DNA from: an uncultured Christensenellaceae bacterium
GTDB taxonomy: Bacteria; Bacillota; Clostridia; Christensenellales; UBA3700
Assembly: GCA_910587685.1 (NCBI GenBank)
Contig: CAJUMY010000005.1
Location: 1 to 64,000, forward strand
Length of the DNA: 64,000 nucleotides
Direction: 5' to 3'
Shown here in pieces: positions 24,497 to 34,111 of this stretch (its first letter is position 1; every line of letters begins with the position of its first letter). Made by a program: the position numbers and the translations under genes. The notes beneath the pieces are model-generated. The model made no database searches. It had not been told where the DNA came from and saw nothing but the letters and a program-made list of their open reading frames with translations.

Positions 24497-26017
24497 TCAA
24501 CAGTTATTATTTGTTTTATTGAGTTTCCTTTTCTTCTTCTCTTCTCTCTTTACGTATGCCAAATATCCCATCTTATGCGCAAATTTCTTGAGTTTGATAA
24601 ACTTCGGTCTCTTCGGCAACATACCGTCGGAAATATACGCGCAGAATTCTTCGATATACGGTTCGTTTCTCGACGAAGTTATAACTAAGATCATACCGTC
24701 GGCATACACCCATTTCTTAAAAAGAGCTATTTTCTTCATACCGACAGTCGTTCCTTTGTATACCCTTTTCGAACGGCCTCTATACTTGACGAATACCTCG
24801 AACGACTCGATTCTCTGAGAATGGGTCACGTCCTCGCAGATCATCACCTTATCTATCTTGCTTATTTCCTTAAAATTGACGTCTATTACGTATTTATCGC
24901 TGCGCTCGGGGCTGTAAACGCCTTTTTTCAAAAGGTTAGACACGGGGTAATCTTTTTTCTCTCGGCTTGCGCTGATGTTTTTGACCTTCGCTCTTTCTTT
25001 AAGCCCGCTCTCTATTCTTTCCCCGAGTTCTTTAAGTCTTGTAACGTCGTTCTCATGTATCAAACCTCTCTTATCGGGAGGAATATTGAGAAGGAGCATC
25101 GCGTTGCCGCCGACCGAATTGTAGTAGATATTGAGAAGGTTGTCTATGCTTCTCACCATATTGTCCTGCGACGAATGATAAAACCATCCCGGACGTATCG
25201 AAACGTCGACCTCAGCGGGATACCACATAAATTCATCGAACTTATCGAGTATTTTGCGGCTGCCGAGATCGTCCGCCACGCAATCGATATCGACCATATC
25301 CTGATCGTCTCCTTGCTGGGAGCTCGCCATTATCTTCTGCACGTCGGCGTTGAATTTCGGAACGACGTTCCACTCTGAATCACGCGTAAGACCGCCTTCG
25401 TTACCTATCCACCTAACGTCGGGACCGCAATTTGAAATGATGGCGTTCGGCTGGAGTTTCCTTACCGTATCGTATATTCTTTCAAAATCGTATACTTGTT
25501 TTGGCTTCCCGTCCATCCACGATCCGCACGCGCCGTCAAGCCATACTTCGAACACTTCGCCGTATCTTGTGAGCAATTCGGTAAGCTGAGCTATGTAAAA
25601 GTCGTTATACTTATCCGTTCCGTAATACTCGCTGTTCCTATCCCACGGCGAAAGGTAGAGTCCCATTTTGAGCCCGTACTTTTTGCACGACTTACTCAGC
25701 TCCTCGACGACGTCGCCTTGATACGGCGAATTTTTAACGGAATACTCCGTAACGTCGCTTCGCCAAAGGCAAAAGCCGTCGTGATGTTTTGCAGTCAGAA
25801 TAACGCCTTTGAACCCTGCCGAAAGGATCGCTTCGCACCACTGATCGGTACTCAAAGAAGTGGGAGCGAACTCGCTCGGCGGCGTTTGTCCGTCGCCCCA
25901 CTCTTTACCCGTAAAGGTGTTCATTCCGAAATGGATGAACGCGTACGCTCCCATTTTCTGCAGATCGTACTGCTGTTTCGAAGGGACTATGCTAACGTAT
26001 TTTTCCAGTCTGTCCAT
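24497..26017 (-). CDS. Alpha-L-fucosidase (GH29)
   Basis: Removes alpha-L-fucose from glycan ends by a retaining mechanism. The 506 residues show GH29 features: MGAYAFIHFGMNTF near the start, LTAKHHDGFCLWRSDVTEYS, and the catalytic nucleophile Asp161 in FEVWLDGACGSW. The C-terminal ~130 residues (from about 345) form a beta-rich, discoidin-like domain. The protein lacks a signal peptide, so it acts in the cytoplasm on imported oligosaccharides. It is the last gene of the four-gene glycosidase operon, 78 nt after a GH31 gene. The subfamily (B-type) is my estimate from the sequence around the nucleophile. Confidence 0.93.
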   Translation of the reverse strand: MDRLEKYVSIVPSKQQYDLQKMGAYAFIHFGMNTFTGKEWGDGQTPPSEFAPTSLSTDQWCEAILSAGFKGVILTAKHHDGFCLWRSDVTEYSVKNSPYQGDVVEELSKSCKKYGLKMGLYLSPWDRNSEYYGTDKYNDFYIAQLTELLTRYGEVFEVWLDGACGSWMDGKPKQVYDFERIYDTVRKLQPNAIISNCGPDVRWIGNEGGLTRDSEWNVVPKFNADVQKIMASSQQGDDQDMVDIDCVADDLGSRKILDKFDEFMWYPAEVDVSIRPGWFYHSSQDNMVRSIDNLLNIYYNSVGGNAMLLLNIPPDKRGLIHENDVTRLKELGERIESGLKERAKVKNISASREKKDYPVSNLLKKGVYSPERSDKYVIDVNFKEISKIDKVMICEDVTHSQRIESFEVFVKYRGRSKRVYKGTTVGMKKIALFKKWVYADGMILVITSSRNEPYIEEFCAYISDGMLPKRPKFIKLKKFAHKMGYLAYVKREEKKKRKLNKTNNNC

Positions 26018-26095
26018 AATATTCTCTCTTATCCTATTAATTTGTTTACTTTTTGATAAAAATCAAAAGCGTATCGCAAAAGTATTGCGTTTTCA

Positions 26096-27667
26096 TCAAT
26101 TATATTTCTTTCTGATGCCCAAAAGACGATTTTCTTCGTCAAGTCTTTCGAATACCGGAAGTATCTCGATAGGCGTTCCCACTGTGACCGTTCCCGAGTA
26201 TACGTTGCCGTCGACGTATTTCCAATGTCCCTCGGGGAGCCTTATCTCTTTCTCGTACTGCCCCTTCACCGTGACGGGAGCGACAAGATATTTATCGCCG
26301 AGCATAAACATATCGTTCACCTTCTCAAAGTCCTCGTGCGGAAATTCATATGCAAGATATCTGACGATAGGTTCGCCCGTTCTCGAAGCAGTCTTTACGA
26401 GTTTCATTATATAATCGGAGTATTCTTCGTGTATGGCAGCGGCTTCCTTGCAAAGCTCCGCGATCCTCTTGTTCTTCAATTTCCATACGGGAAACGAATA
26501 CTGCATCATAGGCATGAGCGCGCTAGCCTGCGCGTATCTGACGAAAAGTTCCATATCGAATTCCGATTCGTCCTTGTCTCTGAAATCTCCTATCGCCCCG
26601 CCGCCTATCATATCGGGACAAGAGTAAGGATAACCCAAAATTCCCTGCATCAATGCGTTAGGCACGAGCTGTTCGAGTCCGTTGCCCGTAAAACTATGTC
26701 TTTTATCGCAAAGCCGCTGAGCTATGCCCATTCCTCCGCACTTAAAGCATGCTCGTATCTCGTTAAAATCAAGACTTCTCGCAGATTCGCACCAAAGTTT
26801 GCTCTCCGTATTCGCGTCGACCGCATTATACGTAATATCGGAGTCCTTATAATAGAACGCGTCGCCCGCGTCCTGTTTGAATCCGTCCACGCCGTACTCG
26901 TTCATGAGATAGTCGCATTTGCTTTTGAACCATTCTCTTGACGAGGGATTAGACATATCTATGAGCGCGTCTTTTCCGTTCCACCACTTTCTGAACGCTA
27001 TTTTGCCCGACCTTTTTTTGACAAGCAAGTCGCCGTACTTCAAATAATCGTAATCGATAGCGTCGCGGCTCACGAAGGGACATATCCAAAGTATCACTTT
27101 GAATCCCATTTCGTGAAGCGTCTTGACAAGCGCCTTCGGATGCGGCACCTTCTTAGCGTCGAAGTCCCATGACCCGAAATTTTCCTGCCAGCCGTCGTCG
27201 ATGATGAGTTCTCCGACGGGCATACCGCTATCGACGATGCTCTTTGCGTAATTGATGATACCTTCTTCCGTCTGCTCTGTACCGAGAGCTATCCAAGTGC
27301 AATACTGCGGATATCTGAACATGAGCTCGTTGGGGTGCTTGCCGTCGGGCGGAAAGAATCTTGCGCAGGCGTTAAGGTACGCGCCCTTTAGAGACCTATA
27401 TCCGTCGAATATCTCGATATCGTGTTTCATCGGCGAATTTTTGCACTTGATCTTTCCCTTTTTTACTCTGTAGACGAATCCGTCTTTACTCCAAATATAG
27501 CGTCCTTTCGTACTTATGAGAAAAGGCGAAGTTTGATTCTCCGTTCCCGCCACCCTTATATCTCTTTCGATATCGGAATCGGCGTTGAAAGGCATATTTA
27601 TACCCTCGGTCACCTCCGCCGCGTACCAATACTCGTCTTCCCATATGCTGACTTCTATTTTATTCAT
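26096..27667 (-). CDS. Glycoside hydrolase family 31 (short form)
   Basis: The 523-residue protein is a GH31 alpha-glycosidase. The catalytic nucleophile is the Asp near residue 265 in DGFKQDAGD; other family segments are MPVGELIIDDGWQENFGSW, GFKVILWICPFVSRD, and a C-terminal beta-sandwich (YLVAPVTVKGQYEKEIRLPE). Its N-terminal domain is shorter than in standard GH31. GH31 members include alpha-glucosidases, alpha-xylosidases and sulfoquinovosidases; the sequence alone does not settle which. No signal peptide. An AAGGGG ribosome binding site precedes the ATG. It lies 9 nt after the second GH31 gene, so the two are tightly coupled. Confidence 0.88.
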   Translation of the reverse strand: MNKIEVSIWEDEYWYAAEVTEGINMPFNADSDIERDIRVAGTENQTSPFLISTKGRYIWSKDGFVYRVKKGKIKCKNSPMKHDIEIFDGYRSLKGAYLNACARFFPPDGKHPNELMFRYPQYCTWIALGTEQTEEGIINYAKSIVDSGMPVGELIIDDGWQENFGSWDFDAKKVPHPKALVKTLHEMGFKVILWICPFVSRDAIDYDYLKYGDLLVKKRSGKIAFRKWWNGKDALIDMSNPSSREWFKSKCDYLMNEYGVDGFKQDAGDAFYYKDSDITYNAVDANTESKLWCESARSLDFNEIRACFKCGGMGIAQRLCDKRHSFTGNGLEQLVPNALMQGILGYPYSCPDMIGGGAIGDFRDKDESEFDMELFVRYAQASALMPMMQYSFPVWKLKNKRIAELCKEAAAIHEEYSDYIMKLVKTASRTGEPIVRYLAYEFPHEDFEKVNDMFMLGDKYLVAPVTVKGQYEKEIRLPEGHWKYVDGNVYSGTVTVGTPIEILPVFERLDEENRLLGIRKKYN

Positions 27668-27676
27668 AAATTCCCC

Positions 27677-30103
27677 TTATTTACTGCGTTTTATATCAAA
27701 CTCCATACCGAGAAGTTCTTTCAGTTGAGAACACAACCGACGGTGAGCGTTACCGATCGTGAAGTCTTCTATTTTGGACTTCAATAAAGCGGGGCTTTCT
27801 ACGCCCTTGAACTCTTTGTAGAGTTGCGTCTTTATTATATTGGAATACTGGTATCGGCTGAAGATACGCATGATATTTTCGCTGAGTTTGCCGTTGCCTC
27901 TCGTTACCGCTCCGATAAGTTTTATTATAAGTTTATCAGTCGGCAAAAGTTCTGCCTCGTATTCTATGACGCCGTTCTTTGAGGAAAGCTCGCTCGCTAT
28001 AACGGAATCGTTGATCCTTATCTCTGCTCTTACGTATCTGATGACATCGCTGAAAGTGACGATATATTTTCTCTTTTCGGGCGTTACGTTGATATCGCCT
28101 TCCGTCGGAAAGATCGTGAAACTCATTCTGTCGTGGGAATTGTCTATGGCGAATTTTCTCGTCGCAAAGCGGCCGTTTCTGTACTCATACGTTTCGCCGT
28201 CGTCCTCGTACAGCGTAAATTCTCCGGTACCTTTATAGACCAAAAGACGCATTGTCTCGGGATTATCGACGCTTGAGAGTATTTTTCCCTGTTCTGCGAG
28301 CGGTATGATAGCTCCCTCTTTCGCAAGCACGGGAATATTGTCGATACCTCTGTTCATCTCGACAACGGTATTGCCGTTATACACCTGACCCGTAAATATA
28401 TCCGTCCATCTGCCCTTAGGTAAAAATACTTTCACGGGAGCCGTAAGCGTACGTCTGTCCGTAGGACTTGTTATCGGAGCGACCAACAACTCGCTTCCGA
28501 ACATAAATTCGTTCTTAAAGCGGTAAGCTCTCTCGTCGTCGGGATTGGTATAATATAGCGGCTCTATCAGCGCAAGTCCGTCCTTGTGCGTACGCATATT
28601 CATAGTGTAAATATACGGTATCAGCGAATGTCTGAAACGCAAATATCCTTCCGCTATCCTCTCTATCGGCTTCGAATAATTCCACGGCTCTTTGCCCATT
28701 ATATCGTTACTCGTAGAGTGAAGTCTCATTATCGGCGAAAACACTCCGAGCTGTATCCAACGCGCGTATAACTCGTCGTCCTTAGCGCCGCCCATATGTC
28801 CGCCTATGTCGTGGCTCCACCACGTATATCCGACGTTGCTCGACGTCGCGGTAAAATACGGCTGGAATTTCAAACACTTCCAGTTAGTAGTGGTATCGCC
28901 TGAAAAGCCAAGAGGATATCTGTGACTGCCTATGCCGGCGTAACGCGAGAGTATCAAACCTCTCTTCACTCCTCGCGCATTGTCAAGATAATGATAATGA
29001 TTGAGAACGTAAAGCGGGTCAAGACCTCTGAGATTCGTCTTATTTCCCTGTTGCCAGTCGATCCACCAAAAATCGACCCCGTCTTTTTCATAAGGATGAT
29101 GCAGAATTGAAAAATAGGCGTTTACGAATTCAGGATCGGTAAGATCGAATCTTACGGGATCCTCGTTCCTGTAATCTACGCCGAGCTCGAGCGCCATATC
29201 CATATACATATCTTCGTACGCTCTGACTCCGTGAGCGGGGTGAAGATTGAGCGTTACTCTCAGATTCCTATCGTGAAGTTCTTTCAAAAACTTTTTATAA
29301 TCGGGAAAAAGCTCCTTGTTCCACGTATATCCCGTCCAACCCGTAGCGTCCCAAGGATTCATCTCCTTAGTCCTGTACTTTTTGGGAATATTTTCCACAA
29401 GATGCCAATCCATATCTACGGTCGCAACCGTTATGGGGATATCTTTGGTTATGAAGTCGTCCATCAGCGACAGATACTCTTCCTGCGTATACGCCTTATA
29501 TCTGCTCCACCAGTTGCCGAGAGCGAACCGCGGTATGAGCGGCGCCTCTCCGGTCAGTCTGTAAAGATCCCTTACGGCTTCTCTATACTTATTGCCGTAC
29601 GCAAAGACGTATATATCGAGAGTATCATGCTCTCTTTCGTGTATTTCCCCGTAGCCGTCGTAAGTTAGCGAACTGCTGTCGTCGAGTATGGCGACGCCGC
29701 TACGCGAAATTATGCCGTCCTCGAGTTTCCGTCTTCCCCTCGTACCGTCGAGAGTTCTGCACGTTCCCTTGAGATTTCCCTTTTTGAAGTTAGTGACGAC
29801 TTCTCCGCCAAGTAGTTTTACGCTCTTTAGCTTCCGCTTATTCTTATCTATCTTGAAAGACGCCGATCTAGTCGTCACTATTATGAACTTGGAGTTCTCA
29901 ATTACGTTATAATCGGGCTTTTCGAAAGCTCTATGCCATATTTTCTCGGTAGGCGCATCCTCGAAAGTACGCTCGCCGTCCACCTCTATACGTATCATCC
30001 TGTCGGTAAGGACAGTTATACGTATATCGTCGAATATCGCGCTCTGTCCTACGGCTCTCGCGTCGTCCACATCGATCAGCAATTCTTTTTTCAGCTTACT
30101 CAT
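27677..30103 (-). CDS. Glycoside hydrolase family 31 (alpha-glucosidase/xylosidase type)
   Basis: This 808-residue GH31 enzyme has an N-terminal beta-sandwich (about residues 1-190), a catalytic barrel with the nucleophile Asp near 348 in GVDFWWIDWQQG, the acid/base Asp near 403 in SGDTTTNW, and C-terminal beta domains with FMFGSELLVAPITSP and FTLYEDDGETYEYRNG. A final ~90 residues are helical and uncommon. No signal peptide, so it is cytoplasmic. AGAGGAAA precedes the ATG. Position between GH16 and GH31/GH29 genes suggests it works on oligosaccharides released outside by the GH16 lipoprotein. Confidence 0.93.
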   Translation of the reverse strand: MSKLKKELLIDVDDARAVGQSAIFDDIRITVLTDRMIRIEVDGERTFEDAPTEKIWHRAFEKPDYNVIENSKFIIVTTRSASFKIDKNKRKLKSVKLLGGEVVTNFKKGNLKGTCRTLDGTRGRRKLEDGIISRSGVAILDDSSSLTYDGYGEIHEREHDTLDIYVFAYGNKYREAVRDLYRLTGEAPLIPRFALGNWWSRYKAYTQEEYLSLMDDFITKDIPITVATVDMDWHLVENIPKKYRTKEMNPWDATGWTGYTWNKELFPDYKKFLKELHDRNLRVTLNLHPAHGVRAYEDMYMDMALELGVDYRNEDPVRFDLTDPEFVNAYFSILHHPYEKDGVDFWWIDWQQGNKTNLRGLDPLYVLNHYHYLDNARGVKRGLILSRYAGIGSHRYPLGFSGDTTTNWKCLKFQPYFTATSSNVGYTWWSHDIGGHMGGAKDDELYARWIQLGVFSPIMRLHSTSNDIMGKEPWNYSKPIERIAEGYLRFRHSLIPYIYTMNMRTHKDGLALIEPLYYTNPDDERAYRFKNEFMFGSELLVAPITSPTDRRTLTAPVKVFLPKGRWTDIFTGQVYNGNTVVEMNRGIDNIPVLAKEGAIIPLAEQGKILSSVDNPETMRLLVYKGTGEFTLYEDDGETYEYRNGRFATRKFAIDNSHDRMSFTIFPTEGDINVTPEKRKYIVTFSDVIRYVRAEIRINDSVIASELSSKNGVIEYEAELLPTDKLIIKLIGAVTRGNGKLSENIMRIFSRYQYSNIIKTQLYKEFKGVESPALLKSKIEDFTIGNAHRRLCSQLKELLGMEFDIKRSK

Positions 30104-30159
30104 ACCGTTTCCTCTTGCTATTAATAAAATTCGTCAATATCGCCAAAATATCAAAATTT

Positions 30160-31371
30160 TCAGTTCGCCCTGTCGTAATCGCTCTTAAAGGCGCTTTCGA
30201 AATTGTTATCCTTCGAATAAGGCTTACCGTCTATGCTCGGCGCGACGCACTTTTCATAATTCTCGTTCTGATATACTCTTATATAATCGACGTAGGTCGC
30301 CGCGGTTATATCGTGCGAAAACTTTCCTATTACCTGCCCGTGAGGACCGTAGCCGTCGCCCGCGTCTATCTCGTTAGTGAATCTCAAGAATTCGGGAACT
30401 CTGCACACTCCGCCGCCGTTCGTTGCGTACGTTGCGTATCCGTCGATAAAGAATACGTAACAATCGGGCGTCCAAAGCAATGAGAAAGTATGGAACTCTC
30501 CGTCGTAAAGATCTTGCTCCAGCTTTACTATTTGATCGTCGACCTTTCCGCTCTTTCCGTAACCGTTCCACAAAAGCGCGTGCCCCATACGCGAAACTTT
30601 ATCGTTATTCTTTCTGAATGCCGACTCGTAGACGTCTATCTCCGTACCGTCGACGCCGTCGTATCCTATCTCTCTCATCTCGTTGCCCTGAAGCCAAAAC
30701 GCCGACCACATCCCGTCAGCGTCGGGAAACTTTATTCTCGCTTCGTAATATCCGAAAGCCTGCGCCCATAATATATTGCTCGAATACTCCCTCTTTCCGT
30801 TCGCATCCGTTCCCGTAACGACTTCGGCTCTCGTCTCGAATCCGCCCGTAAAGCGTCCCTTTTTGTATCCGTAGCTATTGCAAATTTCGCAGACGTGGTC
30901 GTCCTCGTAACCCGCCTTTATAACGGCGACGCCGTCTTCGACAGATACTGCTTTACTGCACCAATAATTAGCGTATTCGGGATGGCTCTTTTTCTGGCTC
31001 TCCCATCTCACGTCGTGTCGAGACGTCGTCCATATCTCGGGATCGAGACCGCTTTCGGTCTCGTACTTTACATCGAAATTATCTATGAGAGTTGGATACC
31101 ATCCCTCTTCGTTCGCCGCCTTTTCTCCGCCGCTATAAAGATAAGTGGCGTCGGAAATACCTCTAAGGTCTATAAAGTCCTCGACTCTGAGTTTCGTTAT
31201 ATCGACGTCGCTTGCCGATTTCCCGAGCCTTTGAAGAGCGATATACTCCCAACCGTTGAGCGTAAAGCTGTCGTGATCGGCATTTCCCTGACACCCTGCG
31301 AAAGTCAAACCCATTATCGCGACTATCAATACGACGCAAACCGACGTCAAAATTTTTCCGCCTGTTTTCAT
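30160..31371 (-). CDS. GH16 family glycoside hydrolase lipoprotein
   Basis: An endo-acting beta-glycanase anchored to the outside of the membrane. The 403 residues begin with a lipoprotein signal (hydrophobic residues 7-25, FAGC with Cys27). The catalytic core carries the GH16 motif ExDxxE as TEIDVYESA near residues 240-247, with family segments GYYEARIKFPDADGMWSAFW and FHTFSLLWTPDCYVFFIDG. GH16 includes laminarinases, lichenases and xyloglucanases. I chose the ATG at 31371, with AAAGGGG upstream, over an ATG 16 codons earlier. It is the first gene of the operon GH16-GH31-GH31-GH29, with gaps of 56, 9 and 78 nt. Confidence 0.9.
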   Translation of the reverse strand: MKTGGKILTSVCVVLIVAIMGLTFAGCQGNADHDSFTLNGWEYIALQRLGKSASDVDITKLRVEDFIDLRGISDATYLYSGGEKAANEEGWYPTLIDNFDVKYETESGLDPEIWTTSRHDVRWESQKKSHPEYANYWCSKAVSVEDGVAVIKAGYEDDHVCEICNSYGYKKGRFTGGFETRAEVVTGTDANGKREYSSNILWAQAFGYYEARIKFPDADGMWSAFWLQGNEMREIGYDGVDGTEIDVYESAFRKNNDKVSRMGHALLWNGYGKSGKVDDQIVKLEQDLYDGEFHTFSLLWTPDCYVFFIDGYATYATNGGGVCRVPEFLRFTNEIDAGDGYGPHGQVIGKFSHDITAATYVDYIRVYQNENYEKCVAPSIDGKPYSKDNNFESAFKSDYDRAN

Positions 31372-31521
31372 ACATACCCCTTTTGAATAGTTTCGCCGTC
31401 TTTCGTATACCGATAGCAATAGCTCCGATATAACGGCGACGCCATATATTAATATATTATATAAATATAGATTATACGGTCTTATTATATCAAATAATCT
31501 ATATCATTGCAATAGAAAAAG

Positions 31522-31553
31522 AAAAAAATCCCCGTACGTTACAAACGGAGATC
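31522..31553 (-). terminator. Terminator after ABC exporter gene
   Basis: Minus-strand stem ATCTCCGT/ACGGGGAT (one G-T pair) with a 9-nt loop followed by TTTTTTT, about 20 nt after the stop. Confidence 0.75.
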
Positions 31554-31573
31554 TTTTGTCATTGCAAAAGCCG

Positions 31574-33319
31574 TCAGCCTTCGCAAGCGTAAAGCGAATA
31601 GAGTTCGTAGTAGAATCCTCTCTTCTCGATGAGTTCTCTGTGCGTTCCCTCTTCCGCTATACCGTCCTTTGTTAGAACGATTATCCTCGATGCGTTTTTA
31701 ACGGTCGTGAGCCTATGCGCTATCGTGAGCGTCGTACGTCCTTTCATCAGCCTTTCGAGAGACTGTTGAACGGCTCTCTCGCTCTCGTTATCGAGCGCCG
31801 ACGTCGCCTCGTCGAGTATGAGTATCGGCGGATCTTTGAGAAACACGCGAGCTATACTGATACGCTGTTTTTCTCCTCCCGACAGCTTCACGCCCCTTTC
31901 TCCGACGTAAGTGTCGTATCCGTTTTCCAGTTTCGATATGAATTCGTGCGCGCCCGCCTGCTTTGCGGCTTCCACCGCTTCCTCCATAGTCGCGCCTATT
32001 TTTCCGTAAACGATATTCTCAAGCACCGTCCCCGAAAAGAGATATACGTCCTGCTGAACGACGCCGATATTTTCTCTCAAAGACTTTAGCGTTACGTCCT
32101 TGACCGATACTCCGTCTATTGTTATCTCGCCGTCGGTCACGTCGTAAAACCTCGGAATTAGACTGCATAAAGTAGACTTTCCGCCTCCGGAAGGTCCTAC
32201 TATAGCGACGTTTTCGCCCTTTTTAATATCAAGGTCGATATTCGTTAGCACGTCCTTATTCCCATTATACGAAAAGCAAACGTTCTCGAACTTAATATTC
32301 CCGTCGACTGCGGTAAGTTCCTTTTCGCCGCCGACTATACTCGCCTTTATATCCATTATCTCGTAAAATCGTTCTATGCCCGATATTCCGTTCTGAAACT
32401 GCTCGGTATAGTCGATTATCCTTCTTACCGACGTCAAAAGCGTCGTAACGTAAAGAAGATACGCTACGAAATCGGGAACCGACAGATCGAGATACAGCAT
32501 AAACAGTCCGCCGAAAAAAATGACGGCGACGTACATTATACCTTCGCACATCCTCGTTACCGACGCGAACGACGCCATGTACTTATACGTTTCTTTCTTG
32601 ATGTCGAGGAATTTTTCGTTGCCTTTTGCGAACTTCTCCTCCTCGTAGCTCTCTCTTGCGAACGACTTGACTACCCTTACTCCGAGAAGAGAGTCCTCGA
32701 CGTCGGCGTTGATCTCGCCCCTTTGATGCCTGTTTTTCGTATACGCCGCTCTCATTTTCTTGCGGAAATGCAATCCGAGCGCTATAGTTATCGGAATGAA
32801 CGCAAATATTATGAGCGTCAGATATATATCGAACGTCGAAAGTATAACGAACGACGTCACTATCTTAACTCCTGCGAGAAAGAACTCTTCGGGACAGTGA
32901 TGGGCAAACTCCGTCACGTCAAAAAGGTCGCTCGTTATCCTCGACATTATCTGCCCCACTTTCGTATTGTCGAAGTAGTCGAACGAAAGCGTTTCGAGAT
33001 GAGCGAAAAGATCGCGTCTCATATCTCGTTCCATCTTTGCGCCCATAACGTGTCCTTGATTCGCCATAAAGTAACCGGCGGCGGTATCTATGAGACGCAC
33101 GGCAAGATATGCCGCGCCAACGATAAGTATGAGCGAAAGCGTCAGATCTTCGAATCTGTTTTGAACGACTCCCGTAAGATATCTCGCTATGAGAGGAAGC
33201 GTCATTTCGCAAAGCGCCGTGACAAGAGCGCAGAAGAGACTGAACGCCATGAGCCCCTTATAATTTTTATAATAACTTACGAATCTTCGAAGCAATTTTT
33301 TGTTATTCTTTTTTTTCAT
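31574..33319 (-). CDS. ABC exporter, fused permease-ATPase (MsbA/MdlB type)
   Basis: The 581-residue half-transporter has six membrane helices (about residues 25-310; GLMAFSLFCALVTALCEMTL) followed by an ATPase domain with Walker A (GPSGGGKST), signature (LSGGEKQRISIARVFL), Walker B (ILILDEATSALD) and switch His (TIAHRL). It probably acts as a homodimer exporting a drug, lipid or peptide; substrate unknown. I chose the ATG at 33319 (MKKKNNKKLLRRF), with GAGGTG upstream. Its start overlaps the end of queH by 17 nt, so the two are co-translated. Confidence 0.92.
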   Translation of the reverse strand: MKKKNNKKLLRRFVSYYKNYKGLMAFSLFCALVTALCEMTLPLIARYLTGVVQNRFEDLTLSLILIVGAAYLAVRLIDTAAGYFMANQGHVMGAKMERDMRRDLFAHLETLSFDYFDNTKVGQIMSRITSDLFDVTEFAHHCPEEFFLAGVKIVTSFVILSTFDIYLTLIIFAFIPITIALGLHFRKKMRAAYTKNRHQRGEINADVEDSLLGVRVVKSFARESYEEEKFAKGNEKFLDIKKETYKYMASFASVTRMCEGIMYVAVIFFGGLFMLYLDLSVPDFVAYLLYVTTLLTSVRRIIDYTEQFQNGISGIERFYEIMDIKASIVGGEKELTAVDGNIKFENVCFSYNGNKDVLTNIDLDIKKGENVAIVGPSGGGKSTLCSLIPRFYDVTDGEITIDGVSVKDVTLKSLRENIGVVQQDVYLFSGTVLENIVYGKIGATMEEAVEAAKQAGAHEFISKLENGYDTYVGERGVKLSGGEKQRISIARVFLKDPPILILDEATSALDNESERAVQQSLERLMKGRTTLTIAHRLTTVKNASRIIVLTKDGIAEEGTHRELIEKRGFYYELYSLYACEG

Positions 33320-33866
33320 CGCACTCACCTCTTCTAGAAAACTCGCAACCGCAATAGTTTTGTCTGTACAACCCATATTCCGCCGAGAGCCTTATAGAAC
33401 GCAAATATCCGTCCTTTTTCTTAAAATCCGATTCATAATACTTTATCCCTACGGCTTGTCCTACGCTATTTCCTATTTCGTTGAGAAGTTTTGCATTTTT
33501 ATAAGGAGATACAGAAAGCGTCGTCGTGAACGTGTTAAATCCCAGTTCTTTCGCCTTCATTGCCGTCTTGAGAAGACGCAGTTCAAAGCACGCTCTGCAT
33601 CTGTCTCCCCCTTCCTTACAGTTCTCCAGTCCTTTCACATTGTTCAAAAAGTCGTTATGGTCGTATTCTTCCTCTATAACTTTTATTCCGTCTTGATACG
33701 CTGTTTTAAGAAAATCCCTCATCTCGTCTCTTCTAACTCCGTATTCGCGTTCGGGATATATGTTAGGATTGAAAAAGTACACGGTCAGCTCAAAATCGTT
33801 TTGAAGTCTTTCAAGAACCGACGTACTGCACGGAGCGCAGCACGCATGTAATAGCATCTTTTCCAT
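33303..33866 (-). CDS. queH: Epoxyqueuosine reductase QueH
   Basis: Catalyses the last step of queuosine synthesis in tRNA, reducing epoxyqueuosine to queuosine; QueH is the non-cobalamin alternative to QueG. The 187 residues carry the family signatures: LLHACCAPCSTSVLERLQ at the start, RCRACFELRLLKTAMKAKE, and YCGCEFS at the end, whose cysteines bind the Fe-S cluster and metal. The ATG at 33866 (MEKMLLHACC) has AGGAG 9 nt upstream, while an ATG three codons earlier sits too close to it. Its 3' end overlaps the ABC exporter gene. The gap 33876-34111 shows no gene. Confidence 0.94.
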   Translation of the reverse strand: MEKMLLHACCAPCSTSVLERLQNDFELTVYFFNPNIYPEREYGVRRDEMRDFLKTAYQDGIKVIEEEYDHNDFLNNVKGLENCKEGGDRCRACFELRLLKTAMKAKELGFNTFTTTLSVSPYKNAKLLNEIGNSVGQAVGIKYYESDFKKKDGYLRSIRLSAEYGLYRQNYCGCEFSRRGECDEKKE

Positions 33867-34111
33867 AAAAATCATCTCCTCTCGGGTAGCCCTCGTCGAT
33901 CATACCGTTTCAAAGAAGGCAATTAATAGTTTCAGGATAGTTCCTCATATCGTCGAACTCAAGAGCATCGCTCATAAAACGATAAAATATATCTAAATCT
34001 TTTAAGCGATAATAAACGCAAATCAAAGCTCTATTTTATCGCAATCGCAAAGTTTCATCTCAAATTTGCCGGTACATATATGTATGTTTTAACTGTTATC
34101 TGTCAAATTTT

